Positions 10,773 through 19,400 are shown, numbered from the stretch's first letter. The stretch is DNA of 64,000 nt from Croceibacterium soli (GCF_009828065.1 NZ_WTYK01000004.1:124001-188000); one strand, 5' to 3'. Notes: generated by a model not told the origin, from the letters alone. Translations and numbers: made by a program.

Positions 10773-11912
10773 ATGACACATCGCGCTTTCCTCCTTGCCG
10801 GCATCGCCGCAATGTTCGCCGTACCCGCAGGGGCCGCCGTGTCCGATTTCCGGCTGCCTGTGCCGACGCCTACCCCGACTCCGCGCGCGCAAGGGCCGGT
10901 CGACCCGAGCCTCCCCCCGCCGCGCGTGGCGACGCCGACGCCGAGTCCCACGCCGGCTCCGACGCCTACCATCACCGTCCCAGTGCTGCCGGACCCGAGC
11001 CCGACACCGACACCGGCACCTCGCAGCACTGCCACGCGGCCGGCGCCCGCGGCGACGCCAACCCCGTCTGCACCGATTGCAGCGCCCGAAGCCGAACCCA
11101 CGGGCGAGGCAACGCCGGCACCGCTGCCGCTTCCGCAGACCGTTCCCGCCGCCCCGCCCGCTCCCGCTGCGGTAAGCGCGGATGAGGGCGACGAAGGCAG
11201 CTCCTGGCCATGGGTAGCCGGGCTGCTCCTGCTGGTCGGGGCTCTCGCCGCCTTCCTGTGGGTACGCCGCCGGGTCGGGCCGACGGGGCCGGTTGCGGTC
11301 CCGGAGATCGAGCGGCCGCGCGTTCCCGCCCGCCCCCAAGCCGCGGCGGAGCCCGAACCCGCACCCTCGCCCGCGCCGCTGCCACCCGTGCGGCAAGCCC
11401 CCGAGCCGGCACCCGCCGGCGAACCGCTCCCGGCCGCACCGCACCCGCTGCACATCTCGATCGAGCCCGGCAAGCTGTCCCTCACGCTGATGAACGCGAC
11501 GCTCAGCTACCGCCTGACGCTGACCAATCGCGGAGCCGAGCCGCTGGAGGACCTCGTCGTGTCGGCCGACCTGATCGGCGCTCATGCCGCCCTTTCGCGC
11601 GAGGAGCAGCTGGCGGGGCCGCTGACCGAACTCGCCGAGCGCCACCGCCTCGCCGGCCTCGCGCCGGACGAAAGCGGCGAGGTCTCCGGCCAGTTGCGGC
11701 TGCCGCTGGCCATGGTCCGGCCGATCGTCCAGGGCAAGGCGGCGTTGTTCGTGCCGCTTGCACGCTTCCGCGTTGCCGCGCGCGGGCAGGAACCGCGCTG
11801 CTTCACCGTGGTGGTCGGCCAGCCCAGCCCGCGCAACGAGGCCACGATTCAGCCCGTTCGCCTCGACCTCGGCCCGCGCATCTATGACGGGCTTGCCGGA
11901 CGCGCCTTTTAG
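10773..11912 (+). CDS. Pro/Thr-rich single-pass membrane protein of unknown function
   Basis: The 379-residue product has a signal peptide (MTHRAFLLAGIAAMFAVPAGAA), then about 110 residues of P/T/A-rich low complexity (repeated PTPTPTP and PAPTPT runs), a membrane segment near 148-170 (WPWVAGLLLLVGALAAFLWV) followed by RRR, a second Pro-rich stretch, and a C-terminal globular domain of about 140 residues (from HISIEPGKLSLTLMNATLSYRLTLTNRG) that looks like a beta-sandwich. The Arg-rich stop-transfer places the C-terminal domain in the cytoplasm and the Pro-rich stalk outside, by the positive-inside rule. It is 17 bp upstream of sseA and may be co-transcribed. No family was recognised. Confidence 0.75.
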   Translation: MTHRAFLLAGIAAMFAVPAGAAVSDFRLPVPTPTPTPRAQGPVDPSLPPPRVATPTPSPTPAPTPTITVPVLPDPSPTPTPAPRSTATRPAPAATPTPSAPIAAPEAEPTGEATPAPLPLPQTVPAAPPAPAAVSADEGDEGSSWPWVAGLLLLVGALAAFLWVRRRVGPTGPVAVPEIERPRVPARPQAAAEPEPAPSPAPLPPVRQAPEPAPAGEPLPAAPHPLHISIEPGKLSLTLMNATLSYRLTLTNRGAEPLEDLVVSADLIGAHAALSREEQLAGPLTELAERHRLAGLAPDESGEVSGQLRLPLAMVRPIVQGKAALFVPLARFRVAARGQEPRCFTVVVGQPSPRNEATIQPVRLDLGPRIYDGLAGRAF

Positions 11913-11929
11913 GCGGTAGGCCGGGGCTT

Positions 11930-12775
11930 ATGGAGAGCCTCGTATCCACCGACTGGCTGGCGCAGCACCTGGCGGAGCCCCGCCTCGTCGTGCTCGATGC
12001 CTCCAGCCACTTGCCGGACGCCAAGCGTGATGCCCGCGGCGAATTCGCTGCGGCGCATATTCCCGGCGCGCGATTCCTCGATCTCGCCACGCTGATCGAT
12101 CCCGAAAGCCCGGTTCCTTCCGCCGTACCGACCGCGGCGCAGTTCGCCGAGCGGATGCAGGCGCTCGGCGTCAACGACGGCGACCGGCTGGTGATCTACG
12201 ACGACAGCGCGGTGAAGACGTCCGCCCGTGCCTGGTTCATCGCCCGGATGCACGGAGTGCGCGCGGTGGCGGTCCTGGATGGCGGGCTCGGCAAATGGCG
12301 CATGGAACAGCGTGCGCTGGAGAGCGGCGAGCCGGCGATCGAGTGCGGGCAGTTCACCGCTTCCGCCGGTCCCGGAACGGTGCGGCTCAAGGCCGAGATG
12401 CTGGCCAATCTGGGGCGCAAGTTCGAGCAGGTCGTCGACGCGCGCGGCCGCGCGCGTTTCAGCGGCGAAGAGCCGGACTTCCGCCCGGGCATCGCCGCGG
12501 GTCACATCCCCGGCTCGCGCAACCTGCCCTACAACCTGCTGTTCGCGCATGACGGAACTTTCGCCCTCCCGAAGGACCTGAGGCGTGCCTTCGAGTCATG
12601 CGGCGTCGATCTCGATCGCCCGGTGGTGACGACCTGTGGCGGGGGCGTGACCGCGGCGGTGCTGCTGTTCGCGCTTCACCTGCTCGGCAAGACCGACGTC
12701 GCGCTGTACGACGGCAGCTGGAGCGAATGGGGTGCCGATCCGGCAACCCCCAAGGAAACAGGACCGGCGCTTTGA
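11930..12775 (+). CDS. sseA: 3-mercaptopyruvate sulfurtransferase (two-domain rhodanese)
   Basis: The 281-residue protein has two rhodanese domains. The C-terminal one holds the active-site loop TTCGGGVTAAV with the persulfide-forming Cys236; the CG(S/G)GVTA form is characteristic of mercaptopyruvate rather than thiosulfate sulfurtransferases. The N-terminal domain carries LDASSHLPDAKRDARGEFAAAHIPGARF, typical of the family and lacking a catalytic cysteine. It transfers sulfur from 3-mercaptopyruvate to thiol acceptors or cyanide. The gene is followed by a palindromic repeat and a cystathionine lyase-like gene, placing it among sulfur amino-acid genes. Confidence 0.92.
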   Translation: MESLVSTDWLAQHLAEPRLVVLDASSHLPDAKRDARGEFAAAHIPGARFLDLATLIDPESPVPSAVPTAAQFAERMQALGVNDGDRLVIYDDSAVKTSARAWFIARMHGVRAVAVLDGGLGKWRMEQRALESGEPAIECGQFTASAGPGTVRLKAEMLANLGRKFEQVVDARGRARFSGEEPDFRPGIAAGHIPGSRNLPYNLLFAHDGTFALPKDLRRAFESCGVDLDRPVVTTCGGGVTAAVLLFALHLLGKTDVALYDGSWSEWGADPATPKETGPAL

Positions 12776-12790
12776 GCTCTTTCCCTCCCG

Positions 12791-12885
12791 CGTCGTCCCG
12801 GCGAACGCCGGGACCGCTGCCCGCCAGGTCGAGCCTGCACGGTTGGCGCGTCGAGGCCAGCGGTCCCGGGTCAAGCCCGGGACGA
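12791..12885. repeat. REP-like palindromic element
   Basis: The first half carries CGTCCCGGCGAACGCCGGGAC and the second GGTCCCGGGTCAAGCCCGGGAC with an outer GTCGTCCC/GGGACGAC inverted pair, enclosing about 45 bp. This two-arm structure is a known style of extragenic palindrome in alphaproteobacteria. It fills most of the 121 bp between sseA and the lyase gene and may act as a transcript-stabilising or attenuating hairpin. Confidence 0.65.
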
Positions 12886-12896
12886 CGGAGCGATCG

Positions 12897-14102
12897 ATGA
12901 CTCGGCCCGGCAAGCCCCGCCGCACCGCTACCCGGCTGGTCGAGGCTGGACGCCGCAACGAATGGACCGGGGCAGTGGTCAATCCCCCGGTGTGGCGGGC
13001 CAGCACGCATCTCTACGCCGATTCCACCGATCTCGCCGAAGGGCGGCCGAACGCGGACGGGCACTTCTACTACGGCCGCCGCGGTTCTCCGACGCAGTGG
13101 GCTCTCGCGGAGGCGCTCACCGAGCTGGAGCCGGGCGCATACGGCACCCTGCTCTACCCGAGCGGTGTCGCCGCGATCGCGGGGGCTCTGCTGGGCGTGC
13201 TGAAAACCGGCGACGCGCTGCTGATGACCGACAACGCCTATGAGCCGAGCCGGGCGATGGCCAGGAACCTGCTCGCGCCGCTCGGCATAGAAACCCGGTT
13301 CTTCGATCCGCTCGACATCGACGCCTTCGCGCAGGCGTTCTGCGACCGCACCGCCGCCGTCCTGCTGGAGAGCCCCGGCAGCCTGACGATGGAAGTCTGC
13401 GACGTCCCCGCGTTCGCCGCCATCGCCCGCGAAAAGGGCGCGCTGAGCCTGCTCGACAACACCTGGGCCAGCCCGCTCGGCTTCCAGGCGCTGCGGCACG
13501 GCTGCGACGCGGCGATCATGTCGCTCACCAAGCATGTCGGCGGCCATTCCGACCTGATGATGGGCTCCGTAGCCGCGGGCGAGGAGCTTTACGGCAGGCT
13601 GCGTGCCAAAGCGCAGTCGCTCGGCCAGGTCACTGCACCCGACGATGCGGCCCTTGCAACGCGCGGCCTGCGGACGCTCGGGCTGCGGCTGGAACGGTCA
13701 ACCTCCAGCGCGCTCGAGGTTGCCGAGTTTCTCTCGCAACGGTCTGAGATCGCTTACGTCTTGTGCCCGATGCTGCCCGGCGCGCCGAGACACGAACTCT
13801 GGCAGCGCGACTTCACCGGCGGCTGCGGCCTGTTCAGCTTCGTCCTAAAGGGTCGGAGCGTCGCCGCCCGCGCGCGCCTGATCGACGCGCTCGAGCTGTT
13901 CGGCATCGGCTACAGCTGGGGCGGCTACGAGAGCCTGGTGATCCCGTTCGATCCCGCCCGCGTGCGCAGCGCGACGGCCTGGCCGCCGCAAGGATGGGAC
14001 AGCGCCGACCGCCTGGGCGTGAGGCTGTCGATCGGGCTCGAGGATCCGCAGGACCTGATCGCCGATCTCGAGCGCGGCCTTGCGGCAATGGGGGACGAAT
14101 GA
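12897..14102 (+). CDS. metC: Cystathionine beta-lyase-like Cys/Met metabolism PLP enzyme
   Basis: From the ATG at 12897 the protein has 401 residues, the usual length for the Cys/Met metabolism PLP family. The Schiff-base lysine is Lys212 in MSLTKHVGGHSD, the PLP ring Asp sits in LSLLDNTWASPL, and the cofactor-phosphate region is YPSGVAAIAGALL. This class cleaves cystathionine to homocysteine, pyruvate and ammonia. An upstream extension of the frame runs through the palindromic repeat and is rejected, since GGAG sits 7 bp before the chosen ATG. The stop overlaps the MscS start (ATGA). The family is certain; cystathionine gamma-lyase or a related activity cannot be excluded. Confidence 0.86.
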   Translation: MTRPGKPRRTATRLVEAGRRNEWTGAVVNPPVWRASTHLYADSTDLAEGRPNADGHFYYGRRGSPTQWALAEALTELEPGAYGTLLYPSGVAAIAGALLGVLKTGDALLMTDNAYEPSRAMARNLLAPLGIETRFFDPLDIDAFAQAFCDRTAAVLLESPGSLTMEVCDVPAFAAIAREKGALSLLDNTWASPLGFQALRHGCDAAIMSLTKHVGGHSDLMMGSVAAGEELYGRLRAKAQSLGQVTAPDDAALATRGLRTLGLRLERSTSSALEVAEFLSQRSEIAYVLCPMLPGAPRHELWQRDFTGGCGLFSFVLKGRSVAARARLIDALELFGIGYSWGGYESLVIPFDPARVRSATAWPPQGWDSADRLGVRLSIGLEDPQDLIADLERGLAAMGDE

Positions 14103-15130
14103 TCGCAGCTAGAACCGGTGCCGCTCGGCAAGTGGGCGATGCGCAGGCGCAACAGGCGGAGGACGGCGGCGCGATCGAGGGCGCCGACGCCATCAAGGAC
14201 GCCGTGGCCGAACAGAGCATGACCGTCGCCAAGGTCATCGAGAAGCTCGATGCGTTCGGTTTCACCGTGGCGGACACGCGCTTCTCGCTGTGGACCGTGC
14301 TGCTCATGATCATGGTGCTGATCGGCATCTACGTGGTCACGCGCCTGCTCACCGCCTTCGCGCACAGCGTGCTCACGCGCCTGACCGGCCTCGACCCGTC
14401 GCAGAGGCTGCTGAGCCAGAAGCTGCTCTCGATCATGATCTGGACGGTGTCGATCCTCGTCGGCATCGACATCCTCGGGATCGACCTTACCGCGCTGGCG
14501 GTCTTCTCCGGCGCCCTCGGCCTCGCCATCGGCTTCGGCCTGCAGAAGACCTTCGGCAACCTGATTTCGGGGATCATCCTGCTGATGGACCGTTCGATCA
14601 AGCCGGGCGACGTGATCGCGATCACCGACCAAGCGGGCAGTTCGACGTTCGGCCAGATCCGCAAGATCGGCATCCGCGCGGTCTCGGTCGTGACCCGCGA
14701 CCAACGCGAATACCTGATCCCGAACGAGCAGCTGATGATCAACCAAGTCGAGAACTGGTCCTATTCGACCAAGACCGTCCGCATCCAGGTGCCGGTCGGC
14801 GTCTCCTATACCTGCGACATCGAGCATGCGGAGCAGCTGATGCTCGAAGCGGCGAAAGCCACGCCCCGCGTGCTCGACTCCCCGCCCCCGACGGTCTGGC
14901 TCGACGCCTACGGCGACAGTTCGGTGAACTTCGTGATCCAGTGCTGGATCGTCGACCCGGAGGAAGGCGTCGGCAACGTCCGCTCCGACGTGCTCAAGCG
15001 GCTGTGGAAGCTGTTTCAGGAGAACGGCATCGAGATCCCCTTCCCGCAGCGTGACCTCAACTTCCGAGACAACGAACAATTCCGGCAGCTTGTCGCGGCG
15101 ATCTCGCAGCGGATGGCGCGGGGCGAATGA
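14099..15130 (+). CDS. mscS: Small-conductance mechanosensitive channel (MscS family)
   Basis: The 343-residue inner-membrane protein has a short soluble N-terminus, transmembrane segments around residues 65-85 and 110-150, and the MscS pore helix TM3 (LAVFSGALGLAIGFGLQKTFGNLISGIILL), followed by the beta domain (DRSIKPGDVIAI) and the cytoplasmic cage. It opens under membrane tension to release osmolytes. The ATG overlaps the TGA of the preceding lyase gene, so the two are translated together although functionally unrelated. The N-terminal 60 residues are acidic and not typical of E. coli MscS. Confidence 0.92.
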   Translation: MIAARTGAARQVGDAQAQQAEDGGAIEGADAIKDAVAEQSMTVAKVIEKLDAFGFTVADTRFSLWTVLLMIMVLIGIYVVTRLLTAFAHSVLTRLTGLDPSQRLLSQKLLSIMIWTVSILVGIDILGIDLTALAVFSGALGLAIGFGLQKTFGNLISGIILLMDRSIKPGDVIAITDQAGSSTFGQIRKIGIRAVSVVTRDQREYLIPNEQLMINQVENWSYSTKTVRIQVPVGVSYTCDIEHAEQLMLEAAKATPRVLDSPPPTVWLDAYGDSSVNFVIQCWIVDPEEGVGNVRSDVLKRLWKLFQENGIEIPFPQRDLNFRDNEQFRQLVAAISQRMARGE

Positions 15131-15137
15131 CGTAATG

Positions 15138-15308
15138 CCCTCATCCAAGCTCCGCTAGCCCGCTTCGCGGGCAAGCTCCGCTATCCTTCTCCCACCAGTG
15201 GGAGAAGGAGTTTACCGGGCATGCAGCGCTTCAACTTCCTCTCCCACTGGTGGGAGAGGGATACGAAGGCTTGGCGGCTTGCCGCCTAGCCGAAGTTGGG
15301 TGAGGGCT
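15138..15308. repeat. Composite palindromic repeat element, copy 1
   Basis: The element starts with CCCTCATCCAAGCTCCGC and ends with GAAGTTGGGTGAGGG. Inside are two nearly perfect palindromes: CCTTCTCCCAC/GTGGGAGAAGG at 15185-15208 and CCTCTCCCAC/GTGGGAGAGG at 15238-15259. The same edge sequences and the same palindromes recur at 56434-56707. The rest of the 300-bp gap up to cobA (15309-15430) is GC-rich and shows no gene or clear promoter. Confidence 0.75.
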
Positions 15309-15430
15309 CGCCGCCCGCAACAACGCACCAGCTTCGCTCACGCCGGGGCAGCCAGCTCCTAAAGCTGACCTAGCCACCACGATACCCATTCTCGCTGGCG
15401 GCTTGCCGCCCCAGTGGCCATTTCTGCGCC

Positions 15431-16189
15431 ATGGCACATCATGGCACCGTTTTTCTCGTCGGCGCAGGACCGGGCGACCCGGACCTGCTGACTCTGCGTG
15501 CCGCGCGCCTGCTCGAGCGCGCCCGTTTGATCGTGCATGACGGGCTGGTCGATCCCGCGGTCCTGGCCCTGGCCCACCCCGATGCAGAGCTGATCTCCGT
15601 CGCGAAGAGCCGTGCGCGCCACACCCTTCCCCAGTCCGAAATCAACGCGCTGCTCGTGCGCGAAGCGCTCGCCGGGCGCGATGTCGTTCGCCTGAAGGGC
15701 GGCGATCCGTTCGTGTTCGGCCGCGGGGGCGAAGAGGCGGAAGCCTGCCGCGCAGCCGGCGTTCCGGTCGAAGTGGTCCCCGGCATCAGCGCCGCCAACG
15801 GCGCGGCCGCCGCGGCGCAGATCCCGCTGACTCACCGGGATGCGGCCAGCATCGTCAGCTTCGTCGCCGGCCAGTGCAAGGGCCTGGCGGAGCAGGACTG
15901 GGCCGGCCTTGCCGGCAAGGGTCGCACGCTGGTGATCTACATGGGCGTGAAGACCGCGCCGCAGATCGCCGAGAAGCTGATGGCCGACGGCCTCGCCCCG
16001 GACATGCCGGTGGCGGTGATCGAGAACGGCGCGCGCCCGCAGATGCGCGTGCTGCGCGCTTCACTTGCGGGCCTGCCCGATCTCGTGGAGCGGGAGCGGG
16101 TGAAGAGCCCGGCACTTATCATCATCGGCGAAGTGACCGCCCGCGAGGACGCGGCGCTGGCGCGGATTGCCTCGGAGATTTCGGCATGA
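15431..16189 (+). CDS. cobA: Uroporphyrinogen-III C-methyltransferase (SUMT)
   Basis: The 252-residue enzyme uses two SAM molecules to convert uroporphyrinogen III to precorrin-2, the precursor of siroheme and cobalamin. Family motifs are VFLVGAGPGDPDLLTLRA (SAM loop), VRLKGGDPFVFGRGGEEAEA and VVPGISAANGAAA. It lacks the CysG dehydrogenase/ferrochelatase domain, so the later siroheme steps must be encoded elsewhere. It heads an operon with sulfite reductase, where siroheme is the cofactor. The stop overlaps the next start (ATGA). Confidence 0.94.
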   Translation: MAHHGTVFLVGAGPGDPDLLTLRAARLLERARLIVHDGLVDPAVLALAHPDAELISVAKSRARHTLPQSEINALLVREALAGRDVVRLKGGDPFVFGRGGEEAEACRAAGVPVEVVPGISAANGAAAAAQIPLTHRDAASIVSFVAGQCKGLAEQDWAGLAGKGRTLVIYMGVKTAPQIAEKLMADGLAPDMPVAVIENGARPQMRVLRASLAGLPDLVERERVKSPALIIIGEVTAREDAALARIASEISA

Positions 16190-16482
16190 AGATACTAACC
16201 GGCAACGATCTCAAGACCGGCTCGGTCGTCTGGTGGGACGGCCAGGGCTGGTCGATCTACGTCGACGACGCGGTCGACGTGGGCGATGCCGCCGACGGCA
16301 TCATGGCCCGCGAGGAAGCGGCCTGCCGGGTAAACAATCCTTACGCGATCGATGGCGAGAAGACCGCCGACGGCGTGCGCCCGGCCCATATCAAGGACCG
16401 CGTCCGCGCCTACGGCCCCACCGTCCGCCCCGACCTTACTCTCAAGCCGGCCGATCCCGAGGCCGGAAACTGGGTGATCTGA
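16186..16482 (+). CDS. DUF2849-type small protein of sulfite reductase operon
   Basis: The 98-residue product (MKILTGNDLKTGSVVWWDGQGW at the start) has no signal peptide or membrane segment and matches the small DUF2849 type that recurs next to sulfite reductase genes in alphaproteobacteria. The start is fixed by the ATGA overlap with cobA, and its own stop overlaps the sulfite reductase start by one base (TGATG). Such tight coupling suggests a stoichiometric or assembly role with the hemoprotein. No catalytic motif is visible and the biochemical function is unknown. Confidence 0.82.
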   Translation: MKILTGNDLKTGSVVWWDGQGWSIYVDDAVDVGDAADGIMAREEAACRVNNPYAIDGEKTADGVRPAHIKDRVRAYGPTVRPDLTLKPADPEAGNWVI

Positions 16483-18116
16483 TGTACCGCTACGACAAAT
16501 ACGACCAGGCCATGGTCGACGCGCGCGTGGAAGAGTTCCGCGACCAGGCGCGCCGCCGCATCGAAGGCCATCTGACCGACGACCAGTTCAAGCCGCTGCG
16601 CTTGAAGAACGGTCTCTACCTGCAGCTCCATGCCTACATGCTGCGGGTGGCGATCCCTTATGGCACGTTCGATTCGCGGCAGATGCGCAAGCTGGCGCAC
16701 ATCGCCCGCACGTACGACCGCGGCTACGGGCACTTCACCACCCGGCAGAACATCCAGTACAACTGGATCAAGCTGGAAGAGGCGGCCGACCTGCTGGGCG
16801 AGCTCGCCACGGTGGAGATGCACGCCATCCAGACGAGCGGCGAATCCGTCCGCAACATCTCTGCCGACCAGTATGCCGGCGCCGCGGCCGACGAGATCAT
16901 CGATCCCCGCCCCTGGTGCGAGATGATCCGGCAGATGACCACGTTCATGCCGGAATTCAGCTACCTGCCGCGCAAGTTCAAGATCGCGGTGATCGCATCG
17001 AAGGTCGACCGCGCGGCCCTTCGCTGGCACGACTTCGCGCTGCGCATCGTCAAGAACGACGCCGGCGAGATCGGCTTTGAGGTCTATGCCGGCGGCGGCA
17101 TGGGGCGCACCCCGTTCATCGCCTTCAAGATCCGCGACTTCCTGCCGACGGACCAGATCTTCAGCTACCTGCAGGCGGTCCTGCGCGTGTGGAACCGCAA
17201 CGCGCGGCGCGACAACATCCACAAGCAGCGGATGAAGATCCTCGTCCACGAGCTGGGCGAGGAGGAGTTCGCCCGCCAGGTGGAGGAGGAGTTCCAGCAC
17301 TTCCTGACGCTGGCGACAGACTTCCCGCAGGCCGAGTACGACCGCATCGCCGCCTACTTCGCCCCGCCTCCGTTCGAGCAGGGCCTGAGCGACGAGATCG
17401 ACCGCTCCGACCCCGAGTTCGCGCTGTGGGTCGACCGCCAGACCGTCGCCCACAAGGCGCCGGGCTATGCGATCGCCAACATCAGCCTGAAGCCGATCGG
17501 CGGCATCCCCGGCGACATCTCGGCCGACCAGATGGACCTCGTCGCCGACCTGGCCGAGCGCTACAGCTTCGACGAGATCCGCGCGACCCATGCGCAGAAC
17601 CTCGTCCTGCCGCATGTCCGCAAGCAGGATCTCTACGCGGTGTGGCAGGCGCTGACCGAAGCGGGGCTGGCCGACGTCAACCTCGACCTCGTGACCGACA
17701 TCATCGCCTGCCCTGGGCTCGACTACTGCAGCCTCGCCAATGCCCGTTCGATCCCGCTGGCCCAGAAGATCGCCGAGCGTTTCGCCGACCGCCAGCGCCA
17801 GCAGGACCTCGGTGAGCTGAAGATCAAGATCTCCGGCTGCATCAACGCCTGCGGGCACCACCACGCCGGCAACATCGGCATCCTCGGTGTCGATAAGAAG
17901 GGCAGCGAGAGCTACCAGCTCCTGCTCGGCGGATCGGGTGACGAGGAGACGTCGCAGGCCAAGATCACCGGCCCCGGCTTCGACGAAAACGGGATTGTCG
18001 ACGCGATCGAACGCACCGTCGAACGCTACCGCGCGATCCGCGAGCCGGGCGAGCGGTTCATCGATACTTACCGCCGTGTCGGCATGGATCAGTTCAAGGA
18101 GGCGATCTATGGTTGA
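16482..18116 (+). CDS. cysI: Siroheme/[4Fe-4S] nitrite/sulfite reductase hemoprotein
   Basis: This 544-residue protein reduces sulfite to sulfide with six electrons. The siroheme-Fe4S ligands are visible as CPGLDYC (Cys410, Cys416) and SGCINAC (Cys453, Cys457), and the siroheme contact TRQNIQYNW and GRTPFIAFK regions are in place. The order and size fit the ferredoxin-type or hemoprotein subunit with duplicated half domains. No flavoprotein cysJ lies in the operon, so electrons probably come from ferredoxin or another donor. The annotated family also contains nitrite reductases; the cysH and cobA neighbours favour sulfite. Confidence 0.9.
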   Translation: MYRYDKYDQAMVDARVEEFRDQARRRIEGHLTDDQFKPLRLKNGLYLQLHAYMLRVAIPYGTFDSRQMRKLAHIARTYDRGYGHFTTRQNIQYNWIKLEEAADLLGELATVEMHAIQTSGESVRNISADQYAGAAADEIIDPRPWCEMIRQMTTFMPEFSYLPRKFKIAVIASKVDRAALRWHDFALRIVKNDAGEIGFEVYAGGGMGRTPFIAFKIRDFLPTDQIFSYLQAVLRVWNRNARRDNIHKQRMKILVHELGEEEFARQVEEEFQHFLTLATDFPQAEYDRIAAYFAPPPFEQGLSDEIDRSDPEFALWVDRQTVAHKAPGYAIANISLKPIGGIPGDISADQMDLVADLAERYSFDEIRATHAQNLVLPHVRKQDLYAVWQALTEAGLADVNLDLVTDIIACPGLDYCSLANARSIPLAQKIAERFADRQRQQDLGELKIKISGCINACGHHHAGNIGILGVDKKGSESYQLLLGGSGDEETSQAKITGPGFDENGIVDAIERTVERYRAIREPGERFIDTYRRVGMDQFKEAIYG

Positions 18117-18621
18117 TCGTAACCCCGTTGCGGGCGGCCCAGGCGGCGGTCCCGGAACTCTCGAGCCGGCACCTGGCGGCGAAAGGGACTGGCTGCGCTT
18201 CCGCGACGATCCAGCTCCCGACGAACCCGCGGTGACGCTCGATGCGTTCCTCGACCAGTCGAACGCCGGTTCCGTGCGCCTCGAAGCGGGCGACGACGTG
18301 CGCCGGCTCGGCCCGGTGCTCGACCGCCTTCGCCTGGTGGAAGTGGATTTCCCCCGCTTCCGCGACGGCCGCGGCTTCTCCAGCGCCCGAGTCCTGCGCG
18401 AGATGGGCTACACCGGCGAGATCAAGGCCACCGGCGACGTGCTGGTGGACCTGATCTACTTCATGCGCCGCTGCGGCTTCGACAGCTTCGCCCCGAACGT
18501 GCCGTTCAACCGCGAAGACGTGAACGCCGCAATGAGCCGCTACCCTTACGTCTACCAGCCGGCCGCCGACGACGCGGTGCCGATCTGGAAGCTGCGCCAC
18601 CCGGACCTGGCCAATGGCTAG
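18109..18621 (+). CDS. DUF934 family protein of sulfur assimilation operon
   Basis: The 170-residue protein has a Gly/Pro-rich N-terminus (about 1-35), then the DUF934 core: LDRLRLVEVDFPRFRDGRGFSSARVLREMGY, followed by a C-terminal GFDSFAPNVPFNREDVNAAMSRY stretch. It overlaps the end of the sulfite reductase gene by 8 bp and cysH by 8 bp. DUF934 proteins co-occur with sulfite reductase but their activity has not been assigned to my knowledge. No metal or nucleotide motif stands out. Confidence 0.85.
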   Translation: MVDRNPVAGGPGGGPGTLEPAPGGERDWLRFRDDPAPDEPAVTLDAFLDQSNAGSVRLEAGDDVRRLGPVLDRLRLVEVDFPRFRDGRGFSSARVLREMGYTGEIKATGDVLVDLIYFMRRCGFDSFAPNVPFNREDVNAAMSRYPYVYQPAADDAVPIWKLRHPDLANG

Positions 18622-19393
18622 CCGTCCGATAGACGTCATAGACACGGGCCCGAGCTTCACCCAGGCCGACGCGGACGCGCTCAACGCCCGCTTCGCTGGG
18701 GTCGAAGTCGGCACGATGCTGCGCGAGCTGTTTGCCGAGGGCTCGCTCGGCCGCGTTGCGGTCGTCTCCTCGTTCGGCACCGAAAGCGCGGTGCTGCTGC
18801 ATCTCGTCGCCCAGGCCGACCCGACGGTGCCGGTGATCTTCGTCGACACGCTGAAGATGTTCCAGGAAACGCTCGATTACCGCGACACGCTGGTTTCGCG
18901 GCTCGGCCTGACCAATTCCTCGGTCGTGCAGCCGGACGCGGCCGTGCTGGCCGCGAAGGACGAGAACGGCCTCCGCTGGTCGTGGGACCCCGACGGGTGC
19001 TGCGAAATCCGCAAGGTGGAGCCGCTCAAGCGCGCCAAGCAGGGCCTCGACGCCTGGATTTCCGGCCGCAAGGCGTTCCAGTCGGTCACCCGGCAGAACC
19101 TGCCGCGCTTCGAAATCGAAGACGGCCGGCTCAAGATCAACCCGCTGGGCGACTGGACCAAGGACGACCTGGAAGCCTATTTCCAGCAGCACGACCTCCC
19201 GCGACACCCGCTGGAGTCCCAAGCCTTCCTCTCGGTCGGCTGCCAGCCGTGCACGTCCCCCGTCGCTCCCGGCGAAGACCCGCGCGCGGGCCGCTGGCGC
19301 GGCTGGGACAAGACCGAGTGCGGCATCCATGTGCCCGGCCAGACCGACACCAAGGAAGACGAGCTTCCCCCGGGCTTCGAACCGGCGTTTTAG
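18614..19393 (+). CDS. cysH: Assimilatory adenylyl-/phosphoadenylyl-sulfate reductase
   Basis: The 259-residue enzyme reduces APS or PAPS to sulfite. It has the PP-loop-like VVSSFGTESAVLLHL, and the cysteine pattern Cys129-Cys130 and Cys210-x2-Cys213 that binds a [4Fe-4S] cluster, plus catalytic Cys236 in KTECGIH. The cluster cysteines point to the APS-reductase type found in bacteria that skip APS kinase, although PAPS-using exceptions exist. It is the last gene of the operon and ends in front of a hairpin-forming repeat that is shared with the convergent epimerase gene. Confidence 0.94.
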   Translation: MASRPIDVIDTGPSFTQADADALNARFAGVEVGTMLRELFAEGSLGRVAVVSSFGTESAVLLHLVAQADPTVPVIFVDTLKMFQETLDYRDTLVSRLGLTNSSVVQPDAAVLAAKDENGLRWSWDPDGCCEIRKVEPLKRAKQGLDAWISGRKAFQSVTRQNLPRFEIEDGRLKINPLGDWTKDDLEAYFQQHDLPRHPLESQAFLSVGCQPCTSPVAPGEDPRAGRWRGWDKTECGIHVPGQTDTKEDELPPGFEPAF

Positions 19394-19400
19394 CCAGATT

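Noticed and set aside
12791-12885. Palindromes upstream of the MetC-like gene considered as a SAM riboswitch
   Set aside because: No SAM-riboswitch core is visible. The sequence is a two-arm REP-like element.
16410-17864. Long open frame antisense to the sulfite reductase gene
   Set aside because: Composition is that of an antisense frame, and the sense gene has all siroheme/Fe-S cysteines.
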